Positions 1 to 8,879 of a stretch of DNA of 64,000 nucleotides are shown here, piece by piece. Both the position numbers and the translations under genes were made by a program. This stretch comes from JAHDCJ01 sp039028895. GTDB lineage: Bacteria > Bacteroidota > Bacteroidia > Chitinophagales > Saprospiraceae. How positions within the stretch are numbered: position 1 is the stretch's first letter; every line of letters begins with the position of its first letter. Location of the stretch: assembly GCA_039028895.1 (NCBI GenBank), contig JBCCHF010000002.1, forward strand, positions 251,738 through 315,737, in the 5' to 3' direction. Under the pieces are notes generated by a model. That model saw nothing but the letters and a program-made list of their open reading frames with translations. It had not been told where the DNA came from and made no database searches.

Positions 1-2
1 CT

Positions 3-272
3 CCATCAATAAATGGGACACTTAGGGTATTCCCAAATCCAACTGCCAATTCGGAACTCTACATATCCTACAAATTTGACCAAACCAATGATGTCTACCT
101 AGATGTCTATACCCTTAACGGAAAACGAATAACTGGCCTTTCAGGAGTGTTCAAAAGTTCTAAAGAGAGAGAAGTGCTGTTGAATACAGCAGAACTGTCC
201 CAGGGAACCTATATCGTTACGGTTCAATCCGGCGGCAGTGTGCTCAACGAAAGGTTGGTTATTCTTTATTAG
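3..272 (+). CDS. C-terminal end of a T9SS type A cargo protein (partial)
   Basis: The window opens inside this gene. An open frame from base 3 gives about 89 residues ending at TAG. It contains the classic sorting-domain opening LRVFPNPTANSELYI, followed by DVYTLNGKRI and the closing pattern ELSQGTYIVTVQSGG. This three-part pattern (NP near the start, a beta-strand with NG, GTY(I/V)V near the end) is the Por secretion system type A C-terminal domain. In this family the domain directs export through the type IX system and is usually cleaved. The N-terminal functional part lies outside the window, so the protein's role cannot be told. Confidence 0.85.
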   Translation, partial: PSINGTLRVFPNPTANSELYISYKFDQTNDVYLDVYTLNGKRITGLSGVFKSSKEREVLLNTAELSQGTYIVTVQSGGSVLNERLVILY

Positions 273-310
273 AGAATTGCTTACTTTGCCCTCAAAAGGT
301 GAAATAAGTT

Positions 311-1153
311 ATGACTATCAGGACAACCCAAAACTTGGTTTTATTCTTTTTCTTACTAGCTGTTTCTTCTTGCATTCCGAAAGGCGGAGAAGAAACAGCA
401 TCTTATTTACATATCGGTCATACCCGACTCTATGAAAAAGGGAACACGATTGACCCTGAAACAGAAAAAATCGAATTTACTAAATACGATATGATTTGGA
501 TAGGTGGCGACCTAATGGGGCATTCCACAGAAGACCGACCAACTTTAAACTACCTGGATAGTATATTTTCATTTGCCGATCCTGATGTCATCTGGACTCT
601 GGGCAATCACGATTATGACTACCACCCGGAGTGGATTCCGGAAGTAACCAATAGACCATTGTTTTACACGTCGCATAAAAATGGGATAACAATCCTTAAT
701 CTAGATTCTCAAAAAGATAGTTGCAGTATTTTGGGCAAGCAACTGGACATGGTGAAACAAGTTACTGACACAATTTCCAGGTCAAGCCATTTAGTGGTGC
801 TTACTCATAAGATGGTTTGGGTTTATGGCAATGATTCCCTCTCCACTCAGGCTAAATCAGTTCCTAATGCCGGATTTTGCGATCATTGCGGTTATGGAAT
901 AAACCCAAACAACTACTACTCAAATATTTACCCAATGTTACTGGAAGTAAAAAACAAAGGCATTGAAGTCATTAATATTGCAGGAGATATCGGTGCAAAG
1001 GTAAAGTCATTTGAATATCTCGATGAAAACGACATCCACTTTCTGGCCTCGGGTGTCCGGTCTGGACATGATGATAGTATGGGCTTATTATTTAATCACA
1101 ACCTGAAAAAAGGCACGCTTGAATGGGAGTTCAAATTACTGAAAGATTTGTAG
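311..1153 (+). CDS. metallophosphoesterase-like lipoprotein
   Basis: This 280-residue protein starts at ATG 311, 38 bases after the preceding gene. Its N-terminus (FFLLAVSSC) is a lipoprotein signal with Cys near residue 21. The calcineurin-like phosphoesterase block order is visible: WIGGDL (metal-binding Asp), then TLGNHDYDYH (GNHD motif), then LTHK and later IAGDIG. The first D-x-H block is weak or absent: the N-terminal HIGHTRLYE may stand in for it. The usual role of the fold is hydrolysis of phosphomono- or diesters with two metal ions; substrate unknown. The lipobox suggests an extracytoplasmic location. A FCDHCGYG CxxC stretch in the middle is unusual and could bind metal. Confidence 0.7.
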   Translation: MTIRTTQNLVLFFFLLAVSSCIPKGGEETASYLHIGHTRLYEKGNTIDPETEKIEFTKYDMIWIGGDLMGHSTEDRPTLNYLDSIFSFADPDVIWTLGNHDYDYHPEWIPEVTNRPLFYTSHKNGITILNLDSQKDSCSILGKQLDMVKQVTDTISRSSHLVVLTHKMVWVYGNDSLSTQAKSVPNAGFCDHCGYGINPNNYYSNIYPMLLEVKNKGIEVINIAGDIGAKVKSFEYLDENDIHFLASGVRSGHDDSMGLLFNHNLKKGTLEWEFKLLKDL

Positions 1154-1290
1154 ACTAATGAACCAGATTAGAGAAAAGCTCTCATTCAACATCTTTGTGG
1201 AACTCTGTGATTGTCCTTTGTGATCCTTTGCAGTGAAAATAATCACCACAAAGTTGCGATTAGAGATGCGCAAAGACACACAAAGGAGGA
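1154..1290. repeat. intergenic stretch rich in CTTTGTG/CACAAAG repeats
   Basis: Between two convergent genes, bases 1190-1290 hold several copies of CTTTGTG, CCTTTG and their complements (CACAAAG, GCAAAGACACACAAAG). They are arranged as an imperfect inverted repeat around 1235. A related GCAAA(A/G)ACGC-type stretch occurs near 46031-46075. Degenerate extragenic repeats of this composition are common in Bacteroidota genomes from memory; copy number cannot be judged from one window. It may also act as a bidirectional transcription end. Confidence 0.4.
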
Positions 1291-2268
1291 TTAAAATCTG
1301 GCAATGGGATTATCTTTGAAAATGGGGTCCCGGTTTTCAAATGAGGCTCTGGCTTCTTCTATCAGGTCCTCAATTTCTGTGCTATATCTTCTGGAATGGT
1401 GGATGAAATACACATTTTGGACTCCGGCTTTTCTTGCTACCTCACCAGAAGCTTGTGCTGTACTGTGGTAATTTTTTTTTGCGAATGCTTCGTCAATTTT
1501 TCGATAATAAGCTTCAATAAAGAGTACATCAGCATCCTTGCATAAGTCAATGATCTTCTCATGATTTGCCGATGAAGCTAAATGATCCATGACAAATCCT
1601 ACTTTATACCCGGGTTTTTCGTAAAGCAAGTGAAAGAGGTCTTTGGCTCTGAAATCCTTTTCTCCAATATAAAATTCCATCTCAGGCAGATTTTGTCGGT
1701 ATGCCTTTTTCAACAGGCTAATCCATGCCCCAGGAGCATAAGGGGTTTCCTTGATCTTTAGTTTGGTATTTTCCTGGAAAAGATAGGCTATGGAAGGAAT
1801 TCCGTGATCAAGTATAGTGTAGGAAACTGAAAATTCTTCACCCTTAAAAATGGTATTGGATTCAAGGTTTTTGATAAAATTCAATTCCCATTTCGGTGGT
1901 TTTAAATGGTAGATTGCAATCCTGCCTTGTTCGTTTACTTCCCTGATTTCGTAAGTAATGGAATCGGTTTCAATAAGATTCCATTGGTAACCTAACAACT
2001 TACCTCTAACATTTTCAGCAATACCTTTTGGCCCACAAATCGAATTCAGTTTACCTAACCCCAATTGATGGCGCATAATGGTGTCAAAATTAATGAAGTG
2101 ATCCACATGGGTATGGCTGATAAAGATTGCCCGGGTTTTGAGGCATTCCCCTGGCTTCAGCAAACTGGCAGAACCACAGTCACAGAGATAATTCCATTTG
2201 TCATTATCAATGGTTAACATCAGACAAATGTCTTCATCCCATTTACTTTTCAAAGTGGCATGTATCAT
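1291..2268 (-). CDS. MBL-fold metallo-hydrolase, ribonuclease Z-like
   Basis: This 325-residue protein starts at ATG 2268. It shows the metallo-beta-lactamase metal motif SHTHVDHFINFD near residue 52, a downstream Asp in FVMDHLAS (about residue 228), and a late His motif YFIHHSRRY. The spacing and the HxHxDH-FxG-like layout resemble ribonuclease Z (tRNase Z) and its YhfI/ElaC relatives rather than lactamases or glyoxalases. RNase Z cuts the 3' trailer of tRNA precursors, but this protein is divergent, so the substrate may differ. A stretch with HSTAQASGEVA follows the usual pattern around the RNase Z catalytic His. It has no signal peptide and is cytoplasmic. It is monocistronic, converging on the phosphoesterase gene. 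Confidence 0.75.
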   Translation of the reverse strand: MIHATLKSKWDEDICLMLTIDNDKWNYLCDCGSASLLKPGECLKTRAIFISHTHVDHFINFDTIMRHQLGLGKLNSICGPKGIAENVRGKLLGYQWNLIETDSITYEIREVNEQGRIAIYHLKPPKWELNFIKNLESNTIFKGEEFSVSYTILDHGIPSIAYLFQENTKLKIKETPYAPGAWISLLKKAYRQNLPEMEFYIGEKDFRAKDLFHLLYEKPGYKVGFVMDHLASSANHEKIIDLCKDADVLFIEAYYRKIDEAFAKKNYHSTAQASGEVARKAGVQNVYFIHHSRRYSTEIEDLIEEARASFENRDPIFKDNPIARF

Positions 2269-2372
2269 GGGGTTATGGCTTTTGACTGTGGAAAGTTAAT
2301 CAAGACTACAGAAAGAGAAAGCGAAATCATGAAACTTTTTTAATTTTAGAATTAATTTAAACCAGCCTCGCT

Positions 2373-3713
2373 GTGCTAAAATCTATATTACAACTCCTGC
2401 TTACCATTCTGCCTATTGGGTGCATTTTAGGTCAATCGGAAGTTCGCCTGAACGATGTCTGTTCAGTCCAACATGATCAATTGATAGTGTTAATGTCGTC
2501 TGATGAGGATACAGAGGATTTGATATTCGAAATTTTGGATTCAGTTGGCATCAGGTCTACCTTTGAGATTTACGCCTCGAATGACATTGATGAAATTGCA
2601 GCACATTACAATGAGGAAACCAAAACTGGTTTTTTAATTCACCATCCAGCTATTTTCAAACGGAATGGAGATGATAAGGATTGGGCCGTAGTCACCAAAT
2701 TAAGTCTTGGCATTTTTGGTGCCATGCAATTTGAAGAACTCAGAGACGCCTGGACTTGTAAAGATAGATTTATAGAAGCTGATCGATTTGCAGGCCATGT
2801 GCTTTACAAAATGGGGGCGACCATCCAGGAAACCAAATCAGCTATCGCAAATGCTTCTCAAAGCGGAGCGTATAAATGGACTGAAACACGTCCGGAAAGG
2901 ATAAATCGGGTAGAGGCCGGATGGGAAGATACCAAAGCCATTGAGACTGACCTGACCATGATGGCCCCTTCTCCAGAAGTAGCCCTGCCTCCCGGTCCGG
3001 AGGTTTCAAATCCCAAATCAGTTCGGCTTAATAATCATCTTATCCTTAAGCGAACAGGATATCCGATACTGGAAGAATCGTGGAACAGTGGCTACCAGAT
3101 TAAGGAGTCCGTTTTTGCAAACGGCCAGTGGTATGTTGTTATGACCCCAAAAGGTGAAAACTTTCTTAGCCAGGCGATGCGATTACGCGCAAAATGGCCG
3201 GAAGATGATATCAAGAAATTCTGGGACAAGGATTACGATATTTCACGTGTTGATTATTATAATAATGTTTGGTTCCTTTGCATGACCAGTACTGAAGGCG
3301 AGGTACTCCAGCGTTGGCGCACAAGGGTTAAATTCCCGGAAACAGAAATTGAAAAAGGATGGAACCAGGGCTATTACATAATTGACATGTCATATGGAGA
3401 TGGACTATATGCACTCATCCTTGATAAAAAACCCGACAACTATTACACACAGACCTGGATGCGGCGCAGCTATTTTCCTAAAGAGGAAATCAATGAACTC
3501 TGGGCAAAAGATCACAAAATCACCTTTTTAAAATATATCAATGGCGAGTATGTTCTGGTGATGACTAAAATAGGTGAGAAGAAAGAACAGAAATGGTTCA
3601 CTTCCAATACATTCCCAAGTGATATCATAGAGACCCATGAAGACCAGGGGTTTATGATCAGGTGCCTCAACTACGCTACTGATCAATGGATACTGGTCAT
3701 GGAGGAAGAATAA
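2373..3713 (+). CDS. degenerate M48-like domain fused to five DUF7477-type repeats
   Basis: This 446-residue secreted protein has a GTG start at 2373 and signal peptide MLKSILQLLLTILPIGCILGQ. Residues about 25-190 follow the layout of secreted M48-like metalloproteases of Lewinella relatives: a FLIHHPAIF strand, a DWAVV helix where HExxH is expected, then IEADRFAGHVLYKMGAT and RPERINRVEAGW. At the catalytic site the sequence is VVTKLSLGIFG, with no HExxH, so it should be inactive; the Glu of the EADRFAG block is retained. Residues about 230-446 are five tandem repeats of about 46 residues with the pattern W..GY.I....Y..G.W..VM, matching the DUF7477 type. The gene is followed closely by the YfhO-like gene. 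Function unknown; binding rather than catalysis is inferred. Confidence 0.65.
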   Translation: MLKSILQLLLTILPIGCILGQSEVRLNDVCSVQHDQLIVLMSSDEDTEDLIFEILDSVGIRSTFEIYASNDIDEIAAHYNEETKTGFLIHHPAIFKRNGDDKDWAVVTKLSLGIFGAMQFEELRDAWTCKDRFIEADRFAGHVLYKMGATIQETKSAIANASQSGAYKWTETRPERINRVEAGWEDTKAIETDLTMMAPSPEVALPPGPEVSNPKSVRLNNHLILKRTGYPILEESWNSGYQIKESVFANGQWYVVMTPKGENFLSQAMRLRAKWPEDDIKKFWDKDYDISRVDYYNNVWFLCMTSTEGEVLQRWRTRVKFPETEIEKGWNQGYYIIDMSYGDGLYALILDKKPDNYYTQTWMRRSYFPKEEINELWAKDHKITFLKYINGEYVLVMTKIGEKKEQKWFTSNTFPSDIIETHEDQGFMIRCLNYATDQWILVMEEE

Positions 3714-3736
3714 CTACCCAAACAACAATTCATGCT

Positions 3737-6196
3737 ATGAGCAAAAGACCGAAAAAGAAAGTCGTTAAGAAAACTACCAAAAAAACTACTAAACCCGCGG
3801 CAAAAAAAGCCACTCCTAAATCAGAAAACACAGCTCCCTTTTCCTTTGACAAGATGATCGCCGGGAAAGGTGTCTATATCGCTGCTGCCTTATTGACGGT
3901 TGTCGGATTTGTTGTTTTCAGAAAGTACTTGCTCCTCCAGCAGGTTTATATTTTCAAGGATATCGGGTCGGATACACTCAACCTGTTTTACCCACAGTTT
4001 GTTCATATTGCAGATTATATCCGCGAATATGGCTTCCCGACTACTTGGTCATTCCGCCAGGGAATGGGACAAAATATTCTGCCAAACAACGCAGGAGATC
4101 CGTTCAACTGGTTGATGTATCTCAAAGGTGGACACGCACTCGCCTACCTCATCGCTTATGCTGAATACCTTAAGGTCATTGCAGGAGGATTATTCTTTTT
4201 CGGGTTCTTGCGGGTACTCAACCTGAACATGTACACCAGCATTGTGGGTGCCATCCTTTATGGTTTTACGGGTTTTATGATTGTTGGCGGAGGCTGGTAT
4301 ATTTTCTCCTCTGAAGCCGTTTTTGCAGCTTTGCTATTCCTGGCTTTTGAGATGTACTTTTCCCGTGGCAAATGGCAACTTCTCCCGATTGCAGTCTGCC
4401 TGGTAGGGAGCTATATGGCTTATAACTTCATCCCTTATGCCATGCTCATTTTCTTCTATTCCCTTTTCAGGTTTATTGGAGAAAGGGGTTGGAATTTGCA
4501 ACAATACGTAAAGTTCATGGCTGGTACTCTTCTGTACGCTTTAATAGGTTTTGGATTATCAGCCTTGTTTTCGATAAGCGGACTTGTGGCAATGGCGAAT
4601 AGCCCTCGCGTTGCTGGTGATGTATCATTTTTTGCTGACCTCATGGGGAAATTCAATTTCGAATCTTCTCTTCATTATGCAACAGCAATAATGCGTACGT
4701 TTTCTAATGACCTTATGGGAACGGGATCTGAGTACGTTGGCTACAGAAATTACCTGGAAGCCCCAATGTTCTATTGCGGTCTTTCAAGTCTCTTATTAGC
4801 CCCTCAGGTATTTGGCTTCCTTGACCGGAAACGACGCATCTTGTTTGCCATTGCAGCCTTTATGTTCATTGCTCCGGTCATCTTGCCATTTTTAAGATAT
4901 GCTTTCTGGCTTTTTGCCGGCGACTATTACCGTGGCTTTTCTCTCGTTGTGGCAGGTGGGTTGCTCTATTTTGGCTTACATGCCTTACATCATATCCTGG
5001 AAACCGGAAAGATCAATTTGGTCAACCTTGGTGTAACACTTCTGATCTTGTTGGCATTACTGTTTGTTCCCCTTGCCGAAAATGTAACAGTCGATGGTAC
5101 CATCCGTAATTCAGTAGCTTTATTCCTGGTGCTTGAAGCGGGACTCATTTTCTTGCTAACTGTGCCCAATTTTAAGGCATTGGCTCAAATCGGGTTCCTT
5201 TCACTGGTTTGCCTTGAAGCGGCCTATATGTCCTCATTTCCTGTAAATAATCGCCAGGTAGTGACTGCCCAGGAATTGGAAAGTAAAGTTGGATACAATG
5301 ATTTTACAATTGATGCTGTTGATTATATCAAATCCATCGATCAGGGCTTTTACCGGATGGAAAAAGATTATAGCTCAGGAACGGCAGTTCATACCAGTAT
5401 TAACGATGGTAGGATTCAAGGTTATTTCGGGACATCATCCTACCATTCATTCAATAATAATCACTACATCAAATTCTTGACGGATGTTGAAATTATTGAT
5501 CCTACCGACGAGAATGAAACCCGATGGGCACTTGGATTGAAAAGCCGTCCTCTTCTGCTGAATTGGGCCAGTAACAAGTATTGGCTACTGAAAACTGATC
5601 AATTCCAATTACCGGGGTATTCCAAAATTCACCAGGTTGGTGATGTAAATATTTTCCAGAATAGTTATTTCGTGAATCTCGGATTCACCTACGACAAGTA
5701 CATGCCTGAAAACGAGTTTACCGCTTTAGACGGCTTCCTGAAAAAGGATATCACCCTGTTTAGATCTGTAGTTCTTTCTGAAGACCAGATTCAACGGTTT
5801 GGATCAAACCTCAGCAGGATTGATGCTGCTACCTATCCGGAAAATTATACACCGGATATCATGGTAAACGATATAAATGGACTCCGGGCTAACTTCCTTA
5901 ACATTACCGACTTCAAGGAATACCGCATTGCAGGAAACATCACTGTTGATCAGCCCAAAATGTTATTCCTGTCCATGGCCCATGATAGTGGCTGGAAAGC
6001 CAAAGTCAATGGAAAATCAACCCCTATTGAACGCGTTAACATCGGATTCATGGGTATAATGCTTGATGCAGGAACAAGTGAGATTGTACTTAGTTACCAG
6101 CCGCCATTTTACCTGATATCACTATTGCTGACTATTGGTTGTTTCTTGTTGTATGTTTTCTTGCTTTGGAGATATCGTAAACAACCCGAGGCCTGA
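3737..6196 (+). CDS. YfhO-family polytopic membrane protein
   Basis: The protein has 819 residues from ATG 3737. An in-frame upstream start at 3686 lies inside the previous gene and adds an implausible tail. The first 45 residues are very Lys-rich (MSKRPKKKVVKKTTKKTT), a cytoplasmic leader. About a dozen hydrophobic segments follow between residues 45 and 480, then a soluble domain of about 300 residues, then a last membrane span (LISLLLTIGCFLLYVFLLW) close to the C-terminus. This is the YfhO layout: a GT-C-like membrane protein. In Firmicutes YfhO glycosylates lipoteichoic acid; here the acceptor is unknown. The phrase GDYYRGFSLV and the terminal beta domain with SMAHDSGWKAKVNGK are typical. 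Its gap to the preceding gene is 23 bases, so cotranscription is likely. Confidence 0.8.
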   Translation: MSKRPKKKVVKKTTKKTTKPAAKKATPKSENTAPFSFDKMIAGKGVYIAAALLTVVGFVVFRKYLLLQQVYIFKDIGSDTLNLFYPQFVHIADYIREYGFPTTWSFRQGMGQNILPNNAGDPFNWLMYLKGGHALAYLIAYAEYLKVIAGGLFFFGFLRVLNLNMYTSIVGAILYGFTGFMIVGGGWYIFSSEAVFAALLFLAFEMYFSRGKWQLLPIAVCLVGSYMAYNFIPYAMLIFFYSLFRFIGERGWNLQQYVKFMAGTLLYALIGFGLSALFSISGLVAMANSPRVAGDVSFFADLMGKFNFESSLHYATAIMRTFSNDLMGTGSEYVGYRNYLEAPMFYCGLSSLLLAPQVFGFLDRKRRILFAIAAFMFIAPVILPFLRYAFWLFAGDYYRGFSLVVAGGLLYFGLHALHHILETGKINLVNLGVTLLILLALLFVPLAENVTVDGTIRNSVALFLVLEAGLIFLLTVPNFKALAQIGFLSLVCLEAAYMSSFPVNNRQVVTAQELESKVGYNDFTIDAVDYIKSIDQGFYRMEKDYSSGTAVHTSINDGRIQGYFGTSSYHSFNNNHYIKFLTDVEIIDPTDENETRWALGLKSRPLLLNWASNKYWLLKTDQFQLPGYSKIHQVGDVNIFQNSYFVNLGFTYDKYMPENEFTALDGFLKKDITLFRSVVLSEDQIQRFGSNLSRIDAATYPENYTPDIMVNDINGLRANFLNITDFKEYRIAGNITVDQPKMLFLSMAHDSGWKAKVNGKSTPIERVNIGFMGIMLDAGTSEIVLSYQPPFYLISLLLTIGCFLLYVFLLWRYRKQPEA

Positions 6197-6242
6197 GAAC
6201 TTGCTCACTTAAAACAGAATTTATTGCTATTACAGCTGTCCT

Positions 6243-6644
6243 TTACTGGAAAAAAATTACTTCCAGGAATGAAATTGTGTTTGCAGGTGTATTTTCTTCT
6301 TCATCCATAGTACCGAATCCGGACGCTTTAACTTGGATAAACTGATTTTCATTGGTCAATCCAAGAAAGTTACAAACACCGGAGGAATTGGTAAGACAAG
6401 ATGAGATAGGATTAGTTTCGTTGTTTCGGTCATTGGCATTTTCATAGAGCTTTACTTCAGCTTGATTTATTGGCGTAGTATTATCACAAAATGGATCATT
6501 TTGAACATCGCAGGAAACCACGGTTACTGTCAATGAAGCGGTCGTTGGTGTTGGTGGAGTAATAATGACCTCTTCCTCTCCACAGGCAATAAGCATCAAC
6601 AGAACAAAAAAGACAGATAGTTTCTTGAAATCAGCCAGGAGCAT
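6243..6644 (-). CDS. small lipoprotein with a single beta-sandwich-like domain
   Basis: This 133-residue protein has a clear lipoprotein signal (VFFVLLMLIACGEEE, Cys at about 21). A Thr/Pro linker follows (ITPPTPTTAS), then about 90 residues resembling one CarboxypepD_reg/Cna-B-like domain: INQAEVKLYENANDR, CLTNSSGVCNFLGL and FIQVKASGFG. Such domains often start with a VTV strand and carry a VKLY strand. Four Cys in the mature part (CDVQNDPFC and CLTNSSGVC) could form two disulfides. It converges on the YfhO-like gene. No catalytic residues are apparent; a surface structural or adhesion role is only a guess. Confidence 0.65.
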   Translation of the reverse strand: MLLADFKKLSVFFVLLMLIACGEEEVIITPPTPTTASLTVTVVSCDVQNDPFCDNTTPINQAEVKLYENANDRNNETNPISSCLTNSSGVCNFLGLTNENQFIQVKASGFGTMDEEENTPANTISFLEVIFFQ

Positions 6645-7335
6645 GGTTTTCGTTTTTGTGTATGTGAAAAAATTGAAGAACTCCCTGGGTATTACCAGAC
6701 GTGTTCACTTATTTTATATGGAGCAATATAAAACATATTCTCTTTCCCGGGCTAATATCTTCCTTACTTGGCTATACCATCCTTTTGGTTCAGATTTTCC
6801 TATTCCCTTAAAGAAAGACCACACTATAAGGAAGGAAAATTCTTCGCCCTACCCCCTTTTAGTTCCAATGTATTCGGATATATTGGCGTCCATACTTGGT
6901 AAAAATGAGCTATTTAAGCACTTTTAACTCTGTTTTTTAGAGGATAATAAAAAACTATGGTGATTACAAAATTGGCAATATTGATATTAATTGTAATTGC
7001 ATGCTCCTATCATTGCACGGTGTTTAAGCATGGTGTTCGGAGCAGCATTGAACGTCGAGTAAATAAATGAACTTCTCATCTATTTATAGCTCATACTTAC
7101 TTTCGATAGTCATCGGCCTAAGCTTTATATAAAAACAAAACTATTAGAGATAAGATACCACAAAATTAAGGCATCTGAATGGCATATTATTTGTAATGTC
7201 GCTGTAAGAAAAAATGCTTCGGTAGAGCTAGGTAAAAGGTCTTATTACTAAACTACAGAAACTTCTAATTCGAGCAGTTTGATATTCAGAAATTCGAAAC
7301 CAACAGATAACATATAATTAAATAAAAATTAGAAC
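6645..7335. other. 690-bp gene-poor stretch
   Basis: This AT-rich stretch lies between the small lipoprotein gene (minus) and the next secreted-protein gene (plus). The only coding candidate I support is the 37-codon ORF at 6957-7070, listed separately. A longer plus-strand frame (6565-6927) overlaps the lipoprotein gene antisense and has no protein-like features. No hairpin-plus-T-run terminator, tRNA or IS end was seen. It must hold the promoters of both flanking genes, but I could not pick them with confidence. Confidence 0.5.
6957..7070 (+). CDS. candidate micro-lipoprotein (37 aa)
   Basis: This short ORF sits in an otherwise empty intergenic stretch. It encodes 37 residues: a Lys-containing start, a hydrophobic core (LAILILIVIAC) that forms a good lipobox with Cys at residue 16, then a short basic tail ending in SSIERRVNK. 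The layout is like entericidin-sized lipoproteins, but no sequence family was recognised. A chance frame of this length with a perfect lipobox is possible, so confidence is modest. Confidence 0.35.
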   Translation: MVITKLAILILIVIACSYHCTVFKHGVRSSIERRVNK

Positions 7336-8826
7336 ATGAGGACATTAGTATTTTTATTCGTAGCGATATTCTTCTTAAGTGAGAATGGTTATTCGCAGCT
7401 GGGAGTCAAGACATTAGATACTGAGAACCTTCGGGGGGACATAGAAAAAGTAATTGAATCCAAATTCAAATGGGACGAGGAAAGTGGTGGATTTATATCT
7501 CAGAAAGAAACCATTAAAAAGTTCGATTCTGAGGGCAATTTAATGAGTAAAACGCTTATTGACTATCCTACAGAGCAACAAATGGCCCTTTTCGGGAATG
7601 TGTCAGATATGGAGGAAATTGCGGTTGAAATGGAACTGTATAACTACCAGGGTAAACTAAAAGGACAGATTTCAAAAAGTGTTCCTCCCAGTAGGCTCAA
7701 GGATCACTATACAACGTATGAGTACAATACTTCGGGTCAACTATTGCAGAAGAAGAAAACATCTCAGAACACATTCGGCGGAACCACTTCTGAATATAAA
7801 GTTTTCACTTATGACTCTGAAGGAAAAAAGCTGAGTATGGTTCACTATATAGACGAAGAAAAGCCAGGTAGTTTTTTTAGAAAAGAAAAGTACACTCACG
7901 CCGGAAATGCAACAACAGCTAGTGTTGAAGAGTATAGATACGGCAAAAGTGAAGTCAATAGGTATCTGACAGAGGTATATAAAAATGACCAACTAATCTC
8001 CGCCACGATTAAAAACAAAGACGGCAAATCCAGCGAGACTGTATACTCCTACCAGGATGGTAATCTGATTTTGAAGGAAACTAATACTCCGGAAGGCAAG
8101 ACCTATGGCTTTAAGAATGAATACTCAAATAATGTACTCGTAAAAAAGGTCCAAACCTATTTGAATGGTAGCACTACGCTTACTCTGTATGACAATTATG
8201 GCAATCAAACAAGTTATACTTCCACTAATGCCAAAGGAGAAGAGAGTAGCAAAACGAAAAATGTATACCAATACGACGACAACGGGAACTGGTTACAGCA
8301 GTACTACGAGGGCCTTTCTGATACGTATTATCATACACGGGAAATTTACTACAGAAATGGCAAGAAAGTGGGAACCTTAGCCTTTGATGATTCCTTCATC
8401 ACCAATAATGGAGATGTTAAAACAGCCCAAAAGGTAGAGGTCAAGAAACCCTCATCAGCTAATACAAAACCTAGCATTCGTTCAGAAAAATGGGATTATA
8501 CCTTATTAAAAGAAAACTTTAGAAGTACCCAGGCTCCTGCGGGTAAAATAGCTCTATCCACCACTGACGGAACAGTATTGGATTATGGCAGTTTGATAAG
8601 TCTAACAATTGAGATTCCTGTCCAGCCCACGAAAGTATTGAATTATGATGGAAAAGTGGTGGACTATCATTACAGCAATGAAGAGAAGTATCACTTGTGG
8701 TCAATTCGTCCGGAAAAAAGTGAAGAAGCGGTTTTAATGAAACTCAAAATTCCGGAAGACCCGAGTCAATCGCGTGAGCTGATGGTTTTGCTTAACGAGT
8801 CAGTACTTGAATTCATAATTAAATAG
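7336..8826 (+). CDS. secreted protein with YD/RHS-like repeats
   Basis: The 496-residue protein has signal peptide MRTLVFLFVAIFFLSENGYSQ. Residues about 60-350 carry degenerate tandem strands of the type YEYNTSGQLLQKKK, FTYDSEGKKLSMVHY and YQYDDNGNWLQQYYEG. This is the tyrosine-rich alternation seen in YD/RHS-like beta-strand repeats found in many Bacteroidota secreted proteins. The C-terminal 120 residues are different, with no recognised domain and no T9SS sorting signal, so the protein is probably periplasmic or outer-membrane associated. It is followed after 53 bases by another secreted protein of unknown function, so the two may form one transcription unit. It is not an Rhs toxin: there is no polymorphic toxin tip. 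Confidence 0.6.
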   Translation: MRTLVFLFVAIFFLSENGYSQLGVKTLDTENLRGDIEKVIESKFKWDEESGGFISQKETIKKFDSEGNLMSKTLIDYPTEQQMALFGNVSDMEEIAVEMELYNYQGKLKGQISKSVPPSRLKDHYTTYEYNTSGQLLQKKKTSQNTFGGTTSEYKVFTYDSEGKKLSMVHYIDEEKPGSFFRKEKYTHAGNATTASVEEYRYGKSEVNRYLTEVYKNDQLISATIKNKDGKSSETVYSYQDGNLILKETNTPEGKTYGFKNEYSNNVLVKKVQTYLNGSTTLTLYDNYGNQTSYTSTNAKGEESSKTKNVYQYDDNGNWLQQYYEGLSDTYYHTREIYYRNGKKVGTLAFDDSFITNNGDVKTAQKVEVKKPSSANTKPSIRSEKWDYTLLKENFRSTQAPAGKIALSTTDGTVLDYGSLISLTIEIPVQPTKVLNYDGKVVDYHYSNEEKYHLWSIRPEKSEEAVLMKLKIPEDPSQSRELMVLLNESVLEFIIK

Positions 8827-8879
8827 ATCGTGTCATTCTAATAAACCGAGCTTTTGCCTTTTGTTCAAAACCTATTTCA

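Noticed and set aside
6565..6927. Plus-strand ORF of 120 codons antisense to the small lipoprotein start
   Set aside because: Overlaps a good lipoprotein gene, has random composition and no signal or domain.
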